Origin: Geminicoccus harenae
GTDB lineage: Bacteria > Pseudomonadota > Alphaproteobacteria > Geminicoccales > Geminicoccaceae
Assembly (NCBI RefSeq): GCF_019800005.1
Contig: NZ_JABGCL010000020.1
Location: 38,301-102,300 of the forward strand
DNA: 64,000 nucleotides
Reading direction: 5' to 3'
Shown piece by piece: positions 36,403 to 44,681 of this stretch; within the stretch, counting starts at the first letter, position 1, and every line of letters starts with the position of its first letter. A program made the position numbers and the translations under genes. The notes under the pieces are model-generated. The model was not told the origin of the DNA. It worked only from the letters and a program-made list of their open reading frames with translations, and did no database searches.

Positions 36403-37353
36403 ATGGCCAGCGCTGCCACTGTCTGGGACGGACGCCGCCCGGAACAGTCCTGGCTGTCGCGCAAGCTCGACGACCGTCGCGTGCTTGCCATCCTGTTCAT
36501 GCTGCCCGTGGCAGCCCTGCTCCTCACCTTCCTGAGCTATCCCCTGGGCCTGGGCATCTGGCTGGGGTTCACCGACACCCGGATCGGCCGTGACGGCATC
36601 TGGATCGGGCTCGAGAACTACACCTACCTGTTCGAAGACTCGGTCTTCTGGCTCTCGGTCTTCAACACGATCGTCTACACGGTCCTGGCGACCATCCTGA
36701 AGTTCGCGCTGGGCCTGTGGCTGGCGCTGCTGCTCAACCACCACCTGCCGTTCAAGAGCCTGATCCGCGCGATCGTGCTGCTGCCCTGGATCGTGCCGAC
36801 CGTGCTCTCGGCGATCGCGTTCTGGTGGATCTACGACCCGCAGTTCTCGATCATCTCCTATGTGCTCAAGGGCATGGGCATCATCGACACCAATATCGAC
36901 TTCCTGGGCGAGCCCTGGAACGCGCGGCTGTCGCTGATCGCGGCCAATGTCTGGCGCGGCATCCCGTTCGTGGCGATCTCGCTGCTGGCGGGCCTGCAGA
37001 CCATCTCGCCCTCGCTCTACGAGGCCGCGATGATCGACGGGGCCACCGCCTGGGAGCGGTTCGTCCACGTCACCGTGCCGATGCTGATGCCGATCCTGGC
37101 GGTCGTCCTGACCTTCTCGGTGCTGTTCACCTTCACCGACTTCCAGCTGGTCTATGCGATCACCCGCGGCGGGCCCAACAACGCCACCCATCTGATGGCG
37201 ACGCTGGCCTTCCAGCGCGCGATCCCGGGCGGCTACTTAGGCGAGGGTGCGGCCATCGCGGTCGCGATGATCCCGTTCCTGGTGGCATCCACCATCTTCT
37301 CCTATGTCGCGCTGGCGCGGCGCAAGTGGCAGCAGGGAGGCAGCGATGACTGA
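36403..37353 (+). CDS. CUT1-type ABC transporter permease (MalF-like)
   Basis: 316 residues from ATG 36403, which has GGGAGG 6 bases upstream; an ATG 8 codons earlier lacks one. Six membrane segments. The cytoplasmic EAA loop is EAAMIDGATAWERFVHVTVPML near residue 212, the contact point for the ATPase. It pairs with the next gene, whose start lies inside its last codons (8-base overlap). Confidence 0.93.
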   Translation: MASAATVWDGRRPEQSWLSRKLDDRRVLAILFMLPVAALLLTFLSYPLGLGIWLGFTDTRIGRDGIWIGLENYTYLFEDSVFWLSVFNTIVYTVLATILKFALGLWLALLLNHHLPFKSLIRAIVLLPWIVPTVLSAIAFWWIYDPQFSIISYVLKGMGIIDTNIDFLGEPWNARLSLIAANVWRGIPFVAISLLAGLQTISPSLYEAAMIDGATAWERFVHVTVPMLMPILAVVLTFSVLFTFTDFQLVYAITRGGPNNATHLMATLAFQRAIPGGYLGEGAAIAVAMIPFLVASTIFSYVALARRKWQQGGSDD

Positions 37354-38245
37354 GGCCGCCGCCGAGAAGGCACCGGTGATCACCACCGAGCGCACCGGGG
37401 TGATCAATTGGGACTCGCTCCCCCGCCGGATGATGGTGGTCTATGTCCCGCTCATCCTGTTCCTGCTGACCCTGCTGTTCCCGTTCTACTGGATGGTGAT
37501 CACCGCGTTCAAACCGAACGCGGAGCTCTACAACTTCAACGACTACAGCCCGTTCTGGGTCTCTTCGCCGACGCTGGAGCACATCAACCGCCTCCTGTTC
37601 CAGACCGACTATCCGCAGTGGCTGTGGACCACCATGGTGGTGGCGGTGTGCAGCACGGTGCTGTCCTTGTTCGTCTCGGTACTGGCGGCCTATGCCGTGC
37701 AGCGGCTGCGCTTCAAGGGCAGCCAGTGGGTCGGGCTCGCCATCTATCTGGCCTATCTCGTGCCGCCCTCGATCCTGTTCATCCCGCTGGCGACGATGAT
37801 CTTCAAGATGGGCCTGTACGACAGCCCGCTGGCGCTGATCCTGACCTACCCGACCTTCCTGGTGCCGTTCTGCACCTGGCTGCTCATCGGCTACTTCAAG
37901 TCGATCCCCTATGAGCTGGAGGAGTGCGCGCTGATCGACGGCGCCACCCGGCTGCAGATCATGTGGAAGGTGACGCTGCCGCTGGCGGTGCCGGGGCTGA
38001 TCTCGGCCGGGATCTTCGCCTTCACCCTGTCCTGGAACGAGTTCATCTACGCGCTGGCCTTCATCCAGAGCTCGGAGAAGAAGACCGTGCCGGTGGCGGT
38101 GCTGACCCAGCTGGTGGAAGGCGACGTCTATCACTGGGGCTCGCTGATGGCGGGCGCGCTCCTGGGCTCGATCCCGGTAGCGCTGATCTACTCCTTCTTC
38201 GTCGACTATTACGTGTCGAGCCTGACCGGGGCGGTGAAGGAATGA
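37346..38245 (+). CDS. CUT1-type ABC transporter permease (MalG-like)
   Basis: 299 residues with six membrane segments. The EAA loop is EECALIDGATRLQIMWKVTLPLA near residues 191-213. The start ATG 37346 has AGGGAGG upstream and overlaps the previous gene by 8 bases. No ATP-binding subunit lies downstream; the next gene is convergent. The importer must use an ATPase encoded elsewhere. Confidence 0.93.
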   Translation: MTEAAAEKAPVITTERTGVINWDSLPRRMMVVYVPLILFLLTLLFPFYWMVITAFKPNAELYNFNDYSPFWVSSPTLEHINRLLFQTDYPQWLWTTMVVAVCSTVLSLFVSVLAAYAVQRLRFKGSQWVGLAIYLAYLVPPSILFIPLATMIFKMGLYDSPLALILTYPTFLVPFCTWLLIGYFKSIPYELEECALIDGATRLQIMWKVTLPLAVPGLISAGIFAFTLSWNEFIYALAFIQSSEKKTVPVAVLTQLVEGDVYHWGSLMAGALLGSIPVALIYSFFVDYYVSSLTGAVKE

Positions 38246-38251
38246 CCGGGC

Positions 38252-38275
38252 GGCCCGGCGTCATTGCGTCGGGCC
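38252..38275. terminator. Terminator-like hairpin between convergent genes
   Basis: A 9-bp inverted repeat GGCCCGGCG/CGTCGGGCC with one G-T pair and a TCATTG loop lies 6 bases after the permease stop and before the convergent GST-like gene. There is no clear T-tract, so termination is likely but unproven. Confidence 0.5.
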
Positions 38276-38292
38276 ATTCGGCGGCGTCCTGA

Positions 38293-39654
38293 TCAGCGCC
38301 GTCGTTGTGTCGAGAAGCCGATCGGCTTGATCGCCGCGGGGCGGCCCCCGCCGCCCGGCGGCTCGTTCGGGTCGTCCGGGGGCTGGGCCTGCGGGTCGCG
38401 CTGGCGCCCGGTGCCGAGTGCCCGGGCGAACCGGTTCACGGGCCGGCTGCCGGATTCGCCCACCGTGCCCGGCCGGCGCAGGCGGAACAGGAGCGGATCC
38501 TCGCCCTCCGCCGCAGGCACGGCCCGCTCCGGCCGGGCCGGCTCCGCGGGCGGGGGCTCTGCCGGCGGCAGGACGGGTGCGCGCGGCTGGTGGACCGGTC
38601 GTGCCGGCACGACCGGCTCGGCCGGTGCCGCCGCGGGCGGCGGCACCGGCGGCGCTGCGGCAGCGGGGGCGGATGCCCGCGTCGGCAGCGGCGGCAGGGA
38701 GGGGGCCGCCGGCGGCGGGACGATCCGCTCCAGGAACGGCAGCCGCCGCCAGCGGAGCGCTGGCGGGTCCTCCAGATAGGTGATGGGCGGCCGGTCGACA
38801 TCCTCCAGCCGGGGCGGCGGCGGTGGTGGTGGCGGCGGGGAGGAGGGTGCCTCGGCCGGCGGAGGTTCCTCCACCGGAGGTGTGGGCACCGGCGGCTCCT
38901 CGACCGGCGGGTCGGGCTGCGGTTCGGTCTGCTCCTGCGCCTGCTCGGCCGCTTCCGGGGCGATCAGGTGAGTGGGCATGGTCGGCGGTGCGGCTGCCTC
39001 TGCCGGCTGGAGGGCTTCTGCCAGCCATGCCTGGCAGGCCGGCAGGGCTGTCAGGGCCCGGAAATAGCCGGTGGCGACCGGGTCGGCGGCCAAGGCCTGG
39101 CGGAGCACGCGGCCCAGCAATGGGGCCAGCATCGCATCGGCACCGCTGAACGTCCCGAACAGGAATGGCCCGCCGGCAGCAGCCAGGTGCCGGTGCCGGT
39201 CGACCAGGCGCTGGAGACGGCGCAGTTCCCCGGTGAGCCTCCCGATCGCGCGCGGCTGCGGCAGCAGGCCGGCCGCCTCGCCCGCTGCCAGTGCCTGCAG
39301 CTGCGGGAAGCCATCCGCCGCCTCGGCCGCGACTGCCCGAGCTGCCGCACGGGCGGCCCGATCAGCCGGCCAGACCCCGGCATGGCGCTCGGCCAGATGT
39401 TCCAGGATCGGCAAGGCGCCCCAGACCAGCAGCCGGCCCGCATGGAGCAGGGGCACCTGGTCCGGGGGCGGCTCGACCGCGAACGGCAGCCGGCCGGCCA
39501 CCGGCACCGGCCGGAACGGCGCCTCCTCGAAGGGGATGCCCAGCTGGCGCAGCACCAGCCAGACCGGGAGTGCCGGCGAGCCGGCCTGCCGGCTGCCCAG
39601 CATGAGCGAGGGTGCAGCCCCTTTCGTGCCGGCGGCCGCCCCCGTGGCCATCAT
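38293..39654 (-). CDS. GST-like protein with long proline-rich C-terminal tail
   Basis: 453 residues. The ATG at 39654 overlaps the rbsK stop in ATGA form. Residues about 20-215 resemble a glutathione S-transferase/thioredoxin-type N-domain (WLVLRQLGIPFEEAPFRPVP, VPLLHAGRLLVWGALPILEHLAERH) and a helical C-domain (GTFSGADAMLAPLLGRVLRQ, ALQPAEAAAP). Residues about 235-453 are of very low complexity, rich in Pro, Glu and Ala, with a run of ten prolines. The tail is probably disordered. Function is unknown; the coupling to rbsK may be a shared promoter only. Confidence 0.8.
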   Translation of the reverse strand: MMATGAAAGTKGAAPSLMLGSRQAGSPALPVWLVLRQLGIPFEEAPFRPVPVAGRLPFAVEPPPDQVPLLHAGRLLVWGALPILEHLAERHAGVWPADRAARAAARAVAAEAADGFPQLQALAAGEAAGLLPQPRAIGRLTGELRRLQRLVDRHRHLAAAGGPFLFGTFSGADAMLAPLLGRVLRQALAADPVATGYFRALTALPACQAWLAEALQPAEAAAPPTMPTHLIAPEAAEQAQEQTEPQPDPPVEEPPVPTPPVEEPPPAEAPSSPPPPPPPPPRLEDVDRPPITYLEDPPALRWRRLPFLERIVPPPAAPSLPPLPTRASAPAAAAPPVPPPAAAPAEPVVPARPVHQPRAPVLPPAEPPPAEPARPERAVPAAEGEDPLLFRLRRPGTVGESGSRPVNRFARALGTGRQRDPQAQPPDDPNEPPGGGGRPAAIKPIGFSTQRRR

Positions 39655-40571
39655 CCGAGGCTTTCGGGCATGGGCAACTGGCCGGCCCGCGCCTCGATCT
39701 CGGCCAGCGTCGGCTGGGCGCTCTGGGCTCCCAGGCGCTCGCAGGCGAGCGCGGCGCCCACCGCGGCACGGTGCAGCGCCAGCTCCAGGCCGAGGCCACG
39801 GTCCAGGCAGGCGGCCAGCACGCCGGTGAAGGCGTCGCCCGCACCGGTGGTGTCGACCGGATCGACCGGCAGGGCACCGACCTTCAGCAGCTTGCCAGCC
39901 TGCAAGGCGATCGCACCCTTGGCACCCAGCGTCACCACCACGGCGAGATCGCGCCCTGCCACCAGCCGTTCCGCCAGGGCTCGGGCATCGCCGTCGCCCG
40001 CACCGGCGCGGGCGGCGGTGCGGGCCTCCAGTTCGTTCACCACCAGCAGGTCCAGCGCATCCAGGACCTCGCCCGGCAGTGACGTGGCCGGTGCCAGGTT
40101 CAAGATGGTCCGGGCACGTCTGGCCCTGCCGCGCAGCAAGGCCCGGAAGCTCTCCTCCGTGCGGATCTCGTTCTGGCAGAGCAGCGTGGTGCCGGGCCCG
40201 AGCAGCTCGTCCGGCACCTGGCCGGCATGGGTGTCGAGATTGGCGCCGGATGCGACGATGATCTGGTTCTCGCCGTGCGCGTCCACCCCGATCACCGCAA
40301 CCGCCGTGGGCCTGGGCGACACGGCCAAGCCCGCCACCTCGACCCCGGCATCGGCCAGGAGCTGGCGGACCACCGGCCCATAGGCGTCGTCGCCGACATG
40401 GCCGATGAAGCGGACCTCCGCCCCGGCCTTGGCCGCGGCGGCCGCCTGGTTCGCGCCCTTGCCGCCGGGCGCCATGGTGTAGGACGGGCAGAGCACGGTC
40501 TCGCCCGGTGCCGGCAGCGTCTGCACCGGGAACAGCAGGTCGGCGTTGATCGAGCCGGGAATGATGATCAT
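39651..40571 (-). CDS. rbsK: Ribokinase (PfkB family)
   Basis: 306 residues. The N-terminal signature is MIIIPGSINADLLF, and PGGKGANQAAAAAKAGA near residues 36-52 is PfkB signature 1. DTTGAGDAFTGVLAACL near 238-254 is signature 2 and holds the catalytic Asp. The length and motifs fit ribokinase, phosphorylating D-ribose to ribose 5-phosphate, although other pentose or deoxyribose kinases are close. It may use the sugar brought in by the nearby CUT1 importer, though that is inference. Confidence 0.9.
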   Translation of the reverse strand: MIIIPGSINADLLFPVQTLPAPGETVLCPSYTMAPGGKGANQAAAAAKAGAEVRFIGHVGDDAYGPVVRQLLADAGVEVAGLAVSPRPTAVAVIGVDAHGENQIIVASGANLDTHAGQVPDELLGPGTTLLCQNEIRTEESFRALLRGRARRARTILNLAPATSLPGEVLDALDLLVVNELEARTAARAGAGDGDARALAERLVAGRDLAVVVTLGAKGAIALQAGKLLKVGALPVDPVDTTGAGDAFTGVLAACLDRGLGLELALHRAAVGAALACERLGAQSAQPTLAEIEARAGQLPMPESLG

Positions 40572-40949
40572 GGCCGCATGCCTCCGCCCGCGCCTTGCCC
40601 GATCGATCCCCAGATCCGATCGATGCAGCGCCGGTGATGCCGCCAAGCGCGCGGCCTGTCCAGCCATGCCATGCGGGGGCATCCGCCCGCCAGATGCCAT
40701 GGGCCGGGGCATGTTCTCCGATACGAAGATTTGCCCGGCATTCATTTCCGGTTAACCGGATGATGCTAGAGAATGATGCGTGACGGCGGGGCCGGCGGGC
40801 GGCTGGGCGAGGGCTGGGCCGGCCAATCGCCGCACCCGGTTGCCAGGAAAGGGTGCCGCCGGCAGTTGGACCGTGCCGGCCGGGGCCGTTCCGCGTGTGC
40901 GGCTCCGTGGGCCGGCAAGGACTGAGTTTGGGGGAGAAGGACGATTCTA
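40572..40949. other. Divergent intergenic region with a perfect palindrome
   Basis: About 380 bases separate rbsK from the Tat-exported protein gene. The only notable feature is the palindrome at 40747-40760, followed by GAATGATGCG. No gene is supported here; a long minus-strand frame has no conserved sequence. Confidence 0.45.
40747..40760. promoter_or_regulatory. Candidate operator: 14-bp perfect palindrome
   Basis: TCCGGTTAACCGGA is self-complementary over 14 bases and lies in the AT-richer part of the divergent region between rbsK and the gene at 40950. Its size and even symmetry fit a LacI- or GntR-type dimer site. No regulator gene is adjacent, so the partner is unknown. Confidence 0.4.
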
Positions 40950-41813
40950 TTGGACCGACGCCGCTTCGTCGCTGGTGCCACCGGCCTTGCCGCCGCGGGC
41001 GCGCTGCCCCCGCTGCTGGCGGCGGCACCGGCCCGGGCCGAGGCGAAGTTCCGGCTGTTCGACGCCATGCGCTTCGTCGGCAAGCCGGACAATCTCGTGG
41101 CCTGCGGGCTGACGCCGATCCGGGTCGTCTATGCCTACGAGTTCTGGCCGAGCCGCAACTGGGACGAGCCGGACCTGGACCATGTCGAGACGAAGCTGGT
41201 GCCCAAGCTCCTGGGCGAGGGGCACGACCGGATCGTCCTGGACATCGAGCACTGGGAAGGCGACGAAGTCGACAAGTTCGTCCAGATCATCGAGCACATG
41301 CGCAAGCTCATGCCGAAGGTCCGGCTGGGCTACTACTCGATGGTGCCGGTGCGCGACTACTGGGCCTTCCAGCCCGGCCGGGAAGGGCGGCTGGTCGTCT
41401 ACCGGCAGAAGGTCCAGCAGTGGCAGAAGCTCGCCGATGCGGTCGACGACCTCTATCCGACCCTCTACGCCTACTACAAGGACCGCGACGGCTGGATGCG
41501 GATGGCCGACGGCATGCTCGAGGCGGGCCATGCGATCGGCAAGCCGATGTATCCGTTCCTCTGGCCGCAATATCACGACCACAACCGCAAGCTGGAGCTG
41601 GCCCTGATCGAAGGCGATTTCTGGCTGCAGCAGCTGGACAAGGTGAAGGACAGCGGCTGCGACGGTGCGGTGCTGTGGGGCACGATCGCGCCGGAGCGGA
41701 CCACGCCGGACGGCAAGCGCGCGCGCCTGAAATGGGACCCGGCGGCGGACTGGTGGCTGCAGACCCGGGCGTTTGCCCAGGAGGCCGGGCTGGCGGACAG
41801 CACCTGCACATGA
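40950..41813 (+). CDS. Tat-exported protein, possible TIM-barrel glycosidase-like
   Basis: 287 residues from a TTG at 40950; GGGGGAGAAGG lies 9 bases upstream. The N-terminus DRRRFVAGATGLAAAGALPPLLAAAPARAEA... is a twin-arginine signal, cleaved after ARA. The mature part contains VVYAYEFWPSR, RIVLDIEHWEGDE near residues 93-105 and LYPTLYAYYKDRDGWMRM near 168-185, ending with DGAVLWGTIAP. The acidic DIEHWE strand end and alternating strands suggest a TIM-barrel hydrolase, vaguely hyaluronidase-like, but no family is certain. The stop overlaps the esterase start by 4 bases. Confidence 0.75.
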   Translation: MDRRRFVAGATGLAAAGALPPLLAAAPARAEAKFRLFDAMRFVGKPDNLVACGLTPIRVVYAYEFWPSRNWDEPDLDHVETKLVPKLLGEGHDRIVLDIEHWEGDEVDKFVQIIEHMRKLMPKVRLGYYSMVPVRDYWAFQPGREGRLVVYRQKVQQWQKLADAVDDLYPTLYAYYKDRDGWMRMADGMLEAGHAIGKPMYPFLWPQYHDHNRKLELALIEGDFWLQQLDKVKDSGCDGAVLWGTIAPERTTPDGKRARLKWDPAADWWLQTRAFAQEAGLADSTCT

Positions 41814-42766
41814 CCCGCTACCGGCTGGATCCGGCGATCGAGGCCTGGCTCCGGGAGGGCGAGCGGCTGGCTTCGCTGCCGCCCGGCGCCGGGATCGACG
41901 AGCAGCGCCGGGCCTATGCCCGGGCCTGGCGGCATTTCGGCAGGCCGCACCCGCCGGGCCTGGTGACGGAGGATCGCCGCTTCGGCGACCGGCCATGCCG
42001 GGTCTACCGGCCGGCGCGGCCGCTGGGTGGCGGCATCCTGTGGTTCCATGGCGGCGGCTGGGTGGTGGGCGACCTCGACAGCCATGACAGCGTGGTGGCG
42101 GACCTGGCGGATGCGGCCGGCTGCGTCGCGGTGGCGGTGGACTACCGGCTGGCGCCCGAGCACCCGTTCCCGGCCGCCTTCGACGATGCGCTGGCAGCCT
42201 ATCGGGCGGTGCGGGCTGCTGCCGCCGAACTGGGCATCGCACCTGACCGGCTGCTGCTCGGCGGCGACAGCGCCGGCGGCAACCTCGCCGCCGCAGTGAG
42301 CCAGGCCTGCCGGGACCAGGGCCTGGCCATGCCGGCGGGGCAATTGCTGGTCTATCCGGCCCTATGCGCCGACGACACGCTGCCCTCGCGCACGGCGATG
42401 GCCGACGCGCCTGGCCTGTCCGCCGCCGACATGCGCCGCTACCTCCAGCTCTATCTGGGCCGCCCCACCGAGCCCGCTGACCGCCACGATCTCCGCCTCC
42501 ATCCAGGCGAGGCCGCCGACCCCGCCGGCCTGCCGCCCACCTTCCTCACCGCCGCCGAGTACGATCCGCTGGCCTCCGACATGCTCGCCTATGCCACGCG
42601 CCTGCGTGCTGCCGGGGTCGCGGCCGACGCGGTGGTGGAAGCGGGACTGCCCCATGCCTGGCTGCGCGCCCGCCACGTCGCCGCCCCGGCCGGTGCCGCC
42701 TTTGCTCGCCTGGTGGCGGCCGCGAGGCGCCTGAGCTCGGCCGACGGCAGCCGGCCATGGGCATGA
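41810..42766 (+). CDS. Alpha/beta hydrolase, hormone-sensitive lipase (HSL, type IV) family esterase
   Basis: 318 residues. The oxyanion motif HGGGW starts at His80 and the nucleophile is Ser154 in GGDSAGGN. Asp252 in EYDPLASD and His282 in GLPHAW complete the triad. YRLAPEHPFPAAFDD near residues 112-126 is the typical HSL linker. It has no signal peptide and probably hydrolyses small carboxylic esters in the cytoplasm. Its start overlaps the preceding stop. Confidence 0.93.
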   Translation: MTRYRLDPAIEAWLREGERLASLPPGAGIDEQRRAYARAWRHFGRPHPPGLVTEDRRFGDRPCRVYRPARPLGGGILWFHGGGWVVGDLDSHDSVVADLADAAGCVAVAVDYRLAPEHPFPAAFDDALAAYRAVRAAAAELGIAPDRLLLGGDSAGGNLAAAVSQACRDQGLAMPAGQLLVYPALCADDTLPSRTAMADAPGLSAADMRRYLQLYLGRPTEPADRHDLRLHPGEAADPAGLPPTFLTAAEYDPLASDMLAYATRLRAAGVAADAVVEAGLPHAWLRARHVAAPAGAAFARLVAAARRLSSADGSRPWA

Positions 42767-43042
42767 CCCGTGGAGGCAACCGGGGGACCGGGCGCTCGCC
42801 CCGTCACCGAGTTCGCCCGGCACCTCCCGGCGATGGTGGGCACTTGCGCCGTCCAGGTGCATGCGCCCCTGTGGATACAGCAATTCCTGGTCCGATCCTG
42901 GCACTCCGCGCGGCCCGAGATCGCTCCCGCAGTGCGAGCAGGGATTCCCTGGAGCGGTTTCCGATCGGACTGAGGCGGTGGGATTATCAAAGGGCTGAGG
43001 ATGTGATTCGAGCTGCTGGCCGGTAGGGAGACTGGCAGAGGA

Positions 43043-43316
43043 ATGTCGAAGGCGCTGTCGGTCGATCTTCGCGAGCGGGTGGTGCGGGCCGTATCGGCAG
43101 GCGCGTCGTGCCGATACGGCCGCGGCACGCTGTGGGGGGCAGTGCGTCGAGTGCCATCCGCTGGTGTGCCCGGCTACGCGAGACGGGTTCGATCCTGCCC
43201 GGGGCACTGGGTGGCGACCGACGCTCGTCGCGGATCGAGGCGCATGCAGCGCTGATCCTGCAACTTGTGGATCGCACGCTCGACATTACGCTCGGTGAGT
43301 TCAGGGCGGCCCTGGG
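43043..43316 (+). mobile_element. IS630-family transposase N-terminal remnant
   Basis: The frame starts MSKALSVDLRERVVRAVSAGASCR, the standard N-terminus of IS630-type transposases, and after a frameshift continues in another frame as SSAIRWCARLRETGSILPGALGG and ILQLVDRTLDITLGEFRAALG. Similarity ends near 43316. The non-coding bases from about 42950 (GAGCGGTTTCC onward) look like the left end of the element. The DDE catalytic part is absent, so it is dead. Confidence 0.75.
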
Positions 43317-43349
43317 GACCTCCTGCTTGATCCGCGATGTGGTGGTACG

Positions 43350-43805
43350 GTGGTGGCGTAACGGCCCGGACCCCACGGGCGGAGGCCCGCCAGGGAGCGC
43401 CGCGTCATCAGCAATGGTCAGGGGGGCGCGTTCCGCCGTCCGGCTGGGCCGCCAACGGCTATGACAGCCGCGTGTTCGAGGATCCGATCGATGCCGTGCC
43501 GCCGGTCCGGCAACGGCGCGGGTGACCTTCGGCAGCGTCCGGCCAGGCTTCACGCGGACGAGGCTGGTGACGTGCCACGCTGCCGCGAGGCTCGGCGCCG
43601 GCGCCGGATCCAGCCTCGGATCGCCCGGCCCGGGGTGAACAGCAGCGAGCGCTCGGGCCGGCATCGCCGGGTCGTGGCGCGCACCCTGTTCCGGTTCAGC
43701 TGCTTCCGCCGCCTGACGGTCCGGTACGAGCGGTGCGCCGATGATCACGAGGCCTTCTTCCGGCCCTCCTCGTCCATTGGAGCTACATCGTCCGCCTGTC
43801 CTCGT
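43350..43805 (+). mobile_element. IS5-family transposase C-terminal remnant
   Basis: Three successive frames give pieces of an IS5-group transposase: NGPDPTGGGPPGS, then DSRVFEDPIDAVPPVRQRRG, then LHADEAGDVPRCREARRRR followed by RHRRVVARTLFRFSCFRRL and VRYERCADDHEAF. The last piece holds the conserved catalytic Glu region, here altered (normally VVERT, reads VVART). At least two frameshifts and the lost Glu show it is inactive. It directly abuts the IS630 remnant. Confidence 0.72.
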
Positions 43806-44436
43806 TGACCTCCTGCTCCAGCCGGGCTCTGAGCCGCTTGCGCTCGCCACGGGAGCGGATCTGGCGGGGGGTGACCGCCTGCGGGCTGAGCCAGGTCGAG
43901 CCATCCCGGCGATGGAGCGTGTAGCTCTGTTCGGCTGCAACCAGCAGGTCTTCGGGTCCATAATGGGCGATGACGGTCACGCGGATCGCTTCGATCGCGT
44001 CGATGGCCGGGATGGCGGCCTGTTCCTCAGGGGGCCGCCCCGCCCGGATGGCATGGTGCAGCATGGCGCGGAACGTGCCCATGTCCCGGATGCACCCGGG
44101 GTCGAGCGGGCCCTGGCGTGTCCACAGGTTCAGATCGGTGGGCCCCTGCCACTCCTCGAGGTCCTCGATCTCGGTGACGGAATGGCTGGAGGCGCCCTCC
44201 GCCGTGGTCAGGTCGAGGAGGAGGCTCCGGATATAGATGGCGCCCTGGCTCAGGTTGCTGACTAGGCAGCGGGCATCGAGGCCCGATCCGCCGCCGACGC
44301 TGATCAGGATATTGGCCTGCCGCTGGCGACGGTAGCTCGAGACGAAGACCTGAAGGTAGGCGATCCAGACGAGCAGCATGGCGAGATTGAGGACGACATT
44401 CACCGCCTCGCTGTGCTCGCTCAACCAGTTCAGCAT
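43783..44436 (-). CDS. Hypothetical membrane-anchored protein
   Basis: 217 residues from ATG 44436, chosen because the protein then starts just before the single membrane helix (residues 14-36, NVVLNLAMLLVWIAYLQVFV). The rest is soluble, with ILISVGGGSGLDARCLVSNLS near 44-64, a pattern of proteins that carry a short beta domain after an N-terminal anchor. A basic, Arg-rich tail follows. The family is not recognised. Its last few codons overlap the end of the IS5 remnant on the other strand. Confidence 0.72.
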   Translation of the reverse strand: MLNWLSEHSEAVNVVLNLAMLLVWIAYLQVFVSSYRRQRQANILISVGGGSGLDARCLVSNLSQGAIYIRSLLLDLTTAEGASSHSVTEIEDLEEWQGPTDLNLWTRQGPLDPGCIRDMGTFRAMLHHAIRAGRPPEEQAAIPAIDAIEAIRVTVIAHYGPEDLLVAAEQSYTLHRRDGSTWLSPQAVTPRQIRSRGERKRLRARLEQEVNEDRRTM

Positions 44437-44681
44437 GAGTCCCCGGGTGCTCGTCGATCTTGCCGGACGGGAGGATGGCAGGGCTCCAGCGCCCGGGGCA
44501 GACCGGTCCGGTGGCAGTTCCAAGGAGTGCGTGGTGCCTCGGAAAGGCGGGCGACCACATCCCTGCTCATCGGCCTCCTGGCGCAGGCGCCGTGTCATGA
44601 GATCGTTCGAGACGCGCCCCGGTCAATGCCGGCGGGGAACATCCAGCCGGCTTCCCGGTTGAGGACCAAAGGACCTGACCC

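Noticed and set aside
38293..41028. One long minus-strand protein of about 900 residues across the rbsK region
   Set aside because: The part beyond 39654 is a shadow of rbsK in another frame and of non-coding DNA; the ATG at 39654 overlaps the rbsK stop in the usual ATGA manner.
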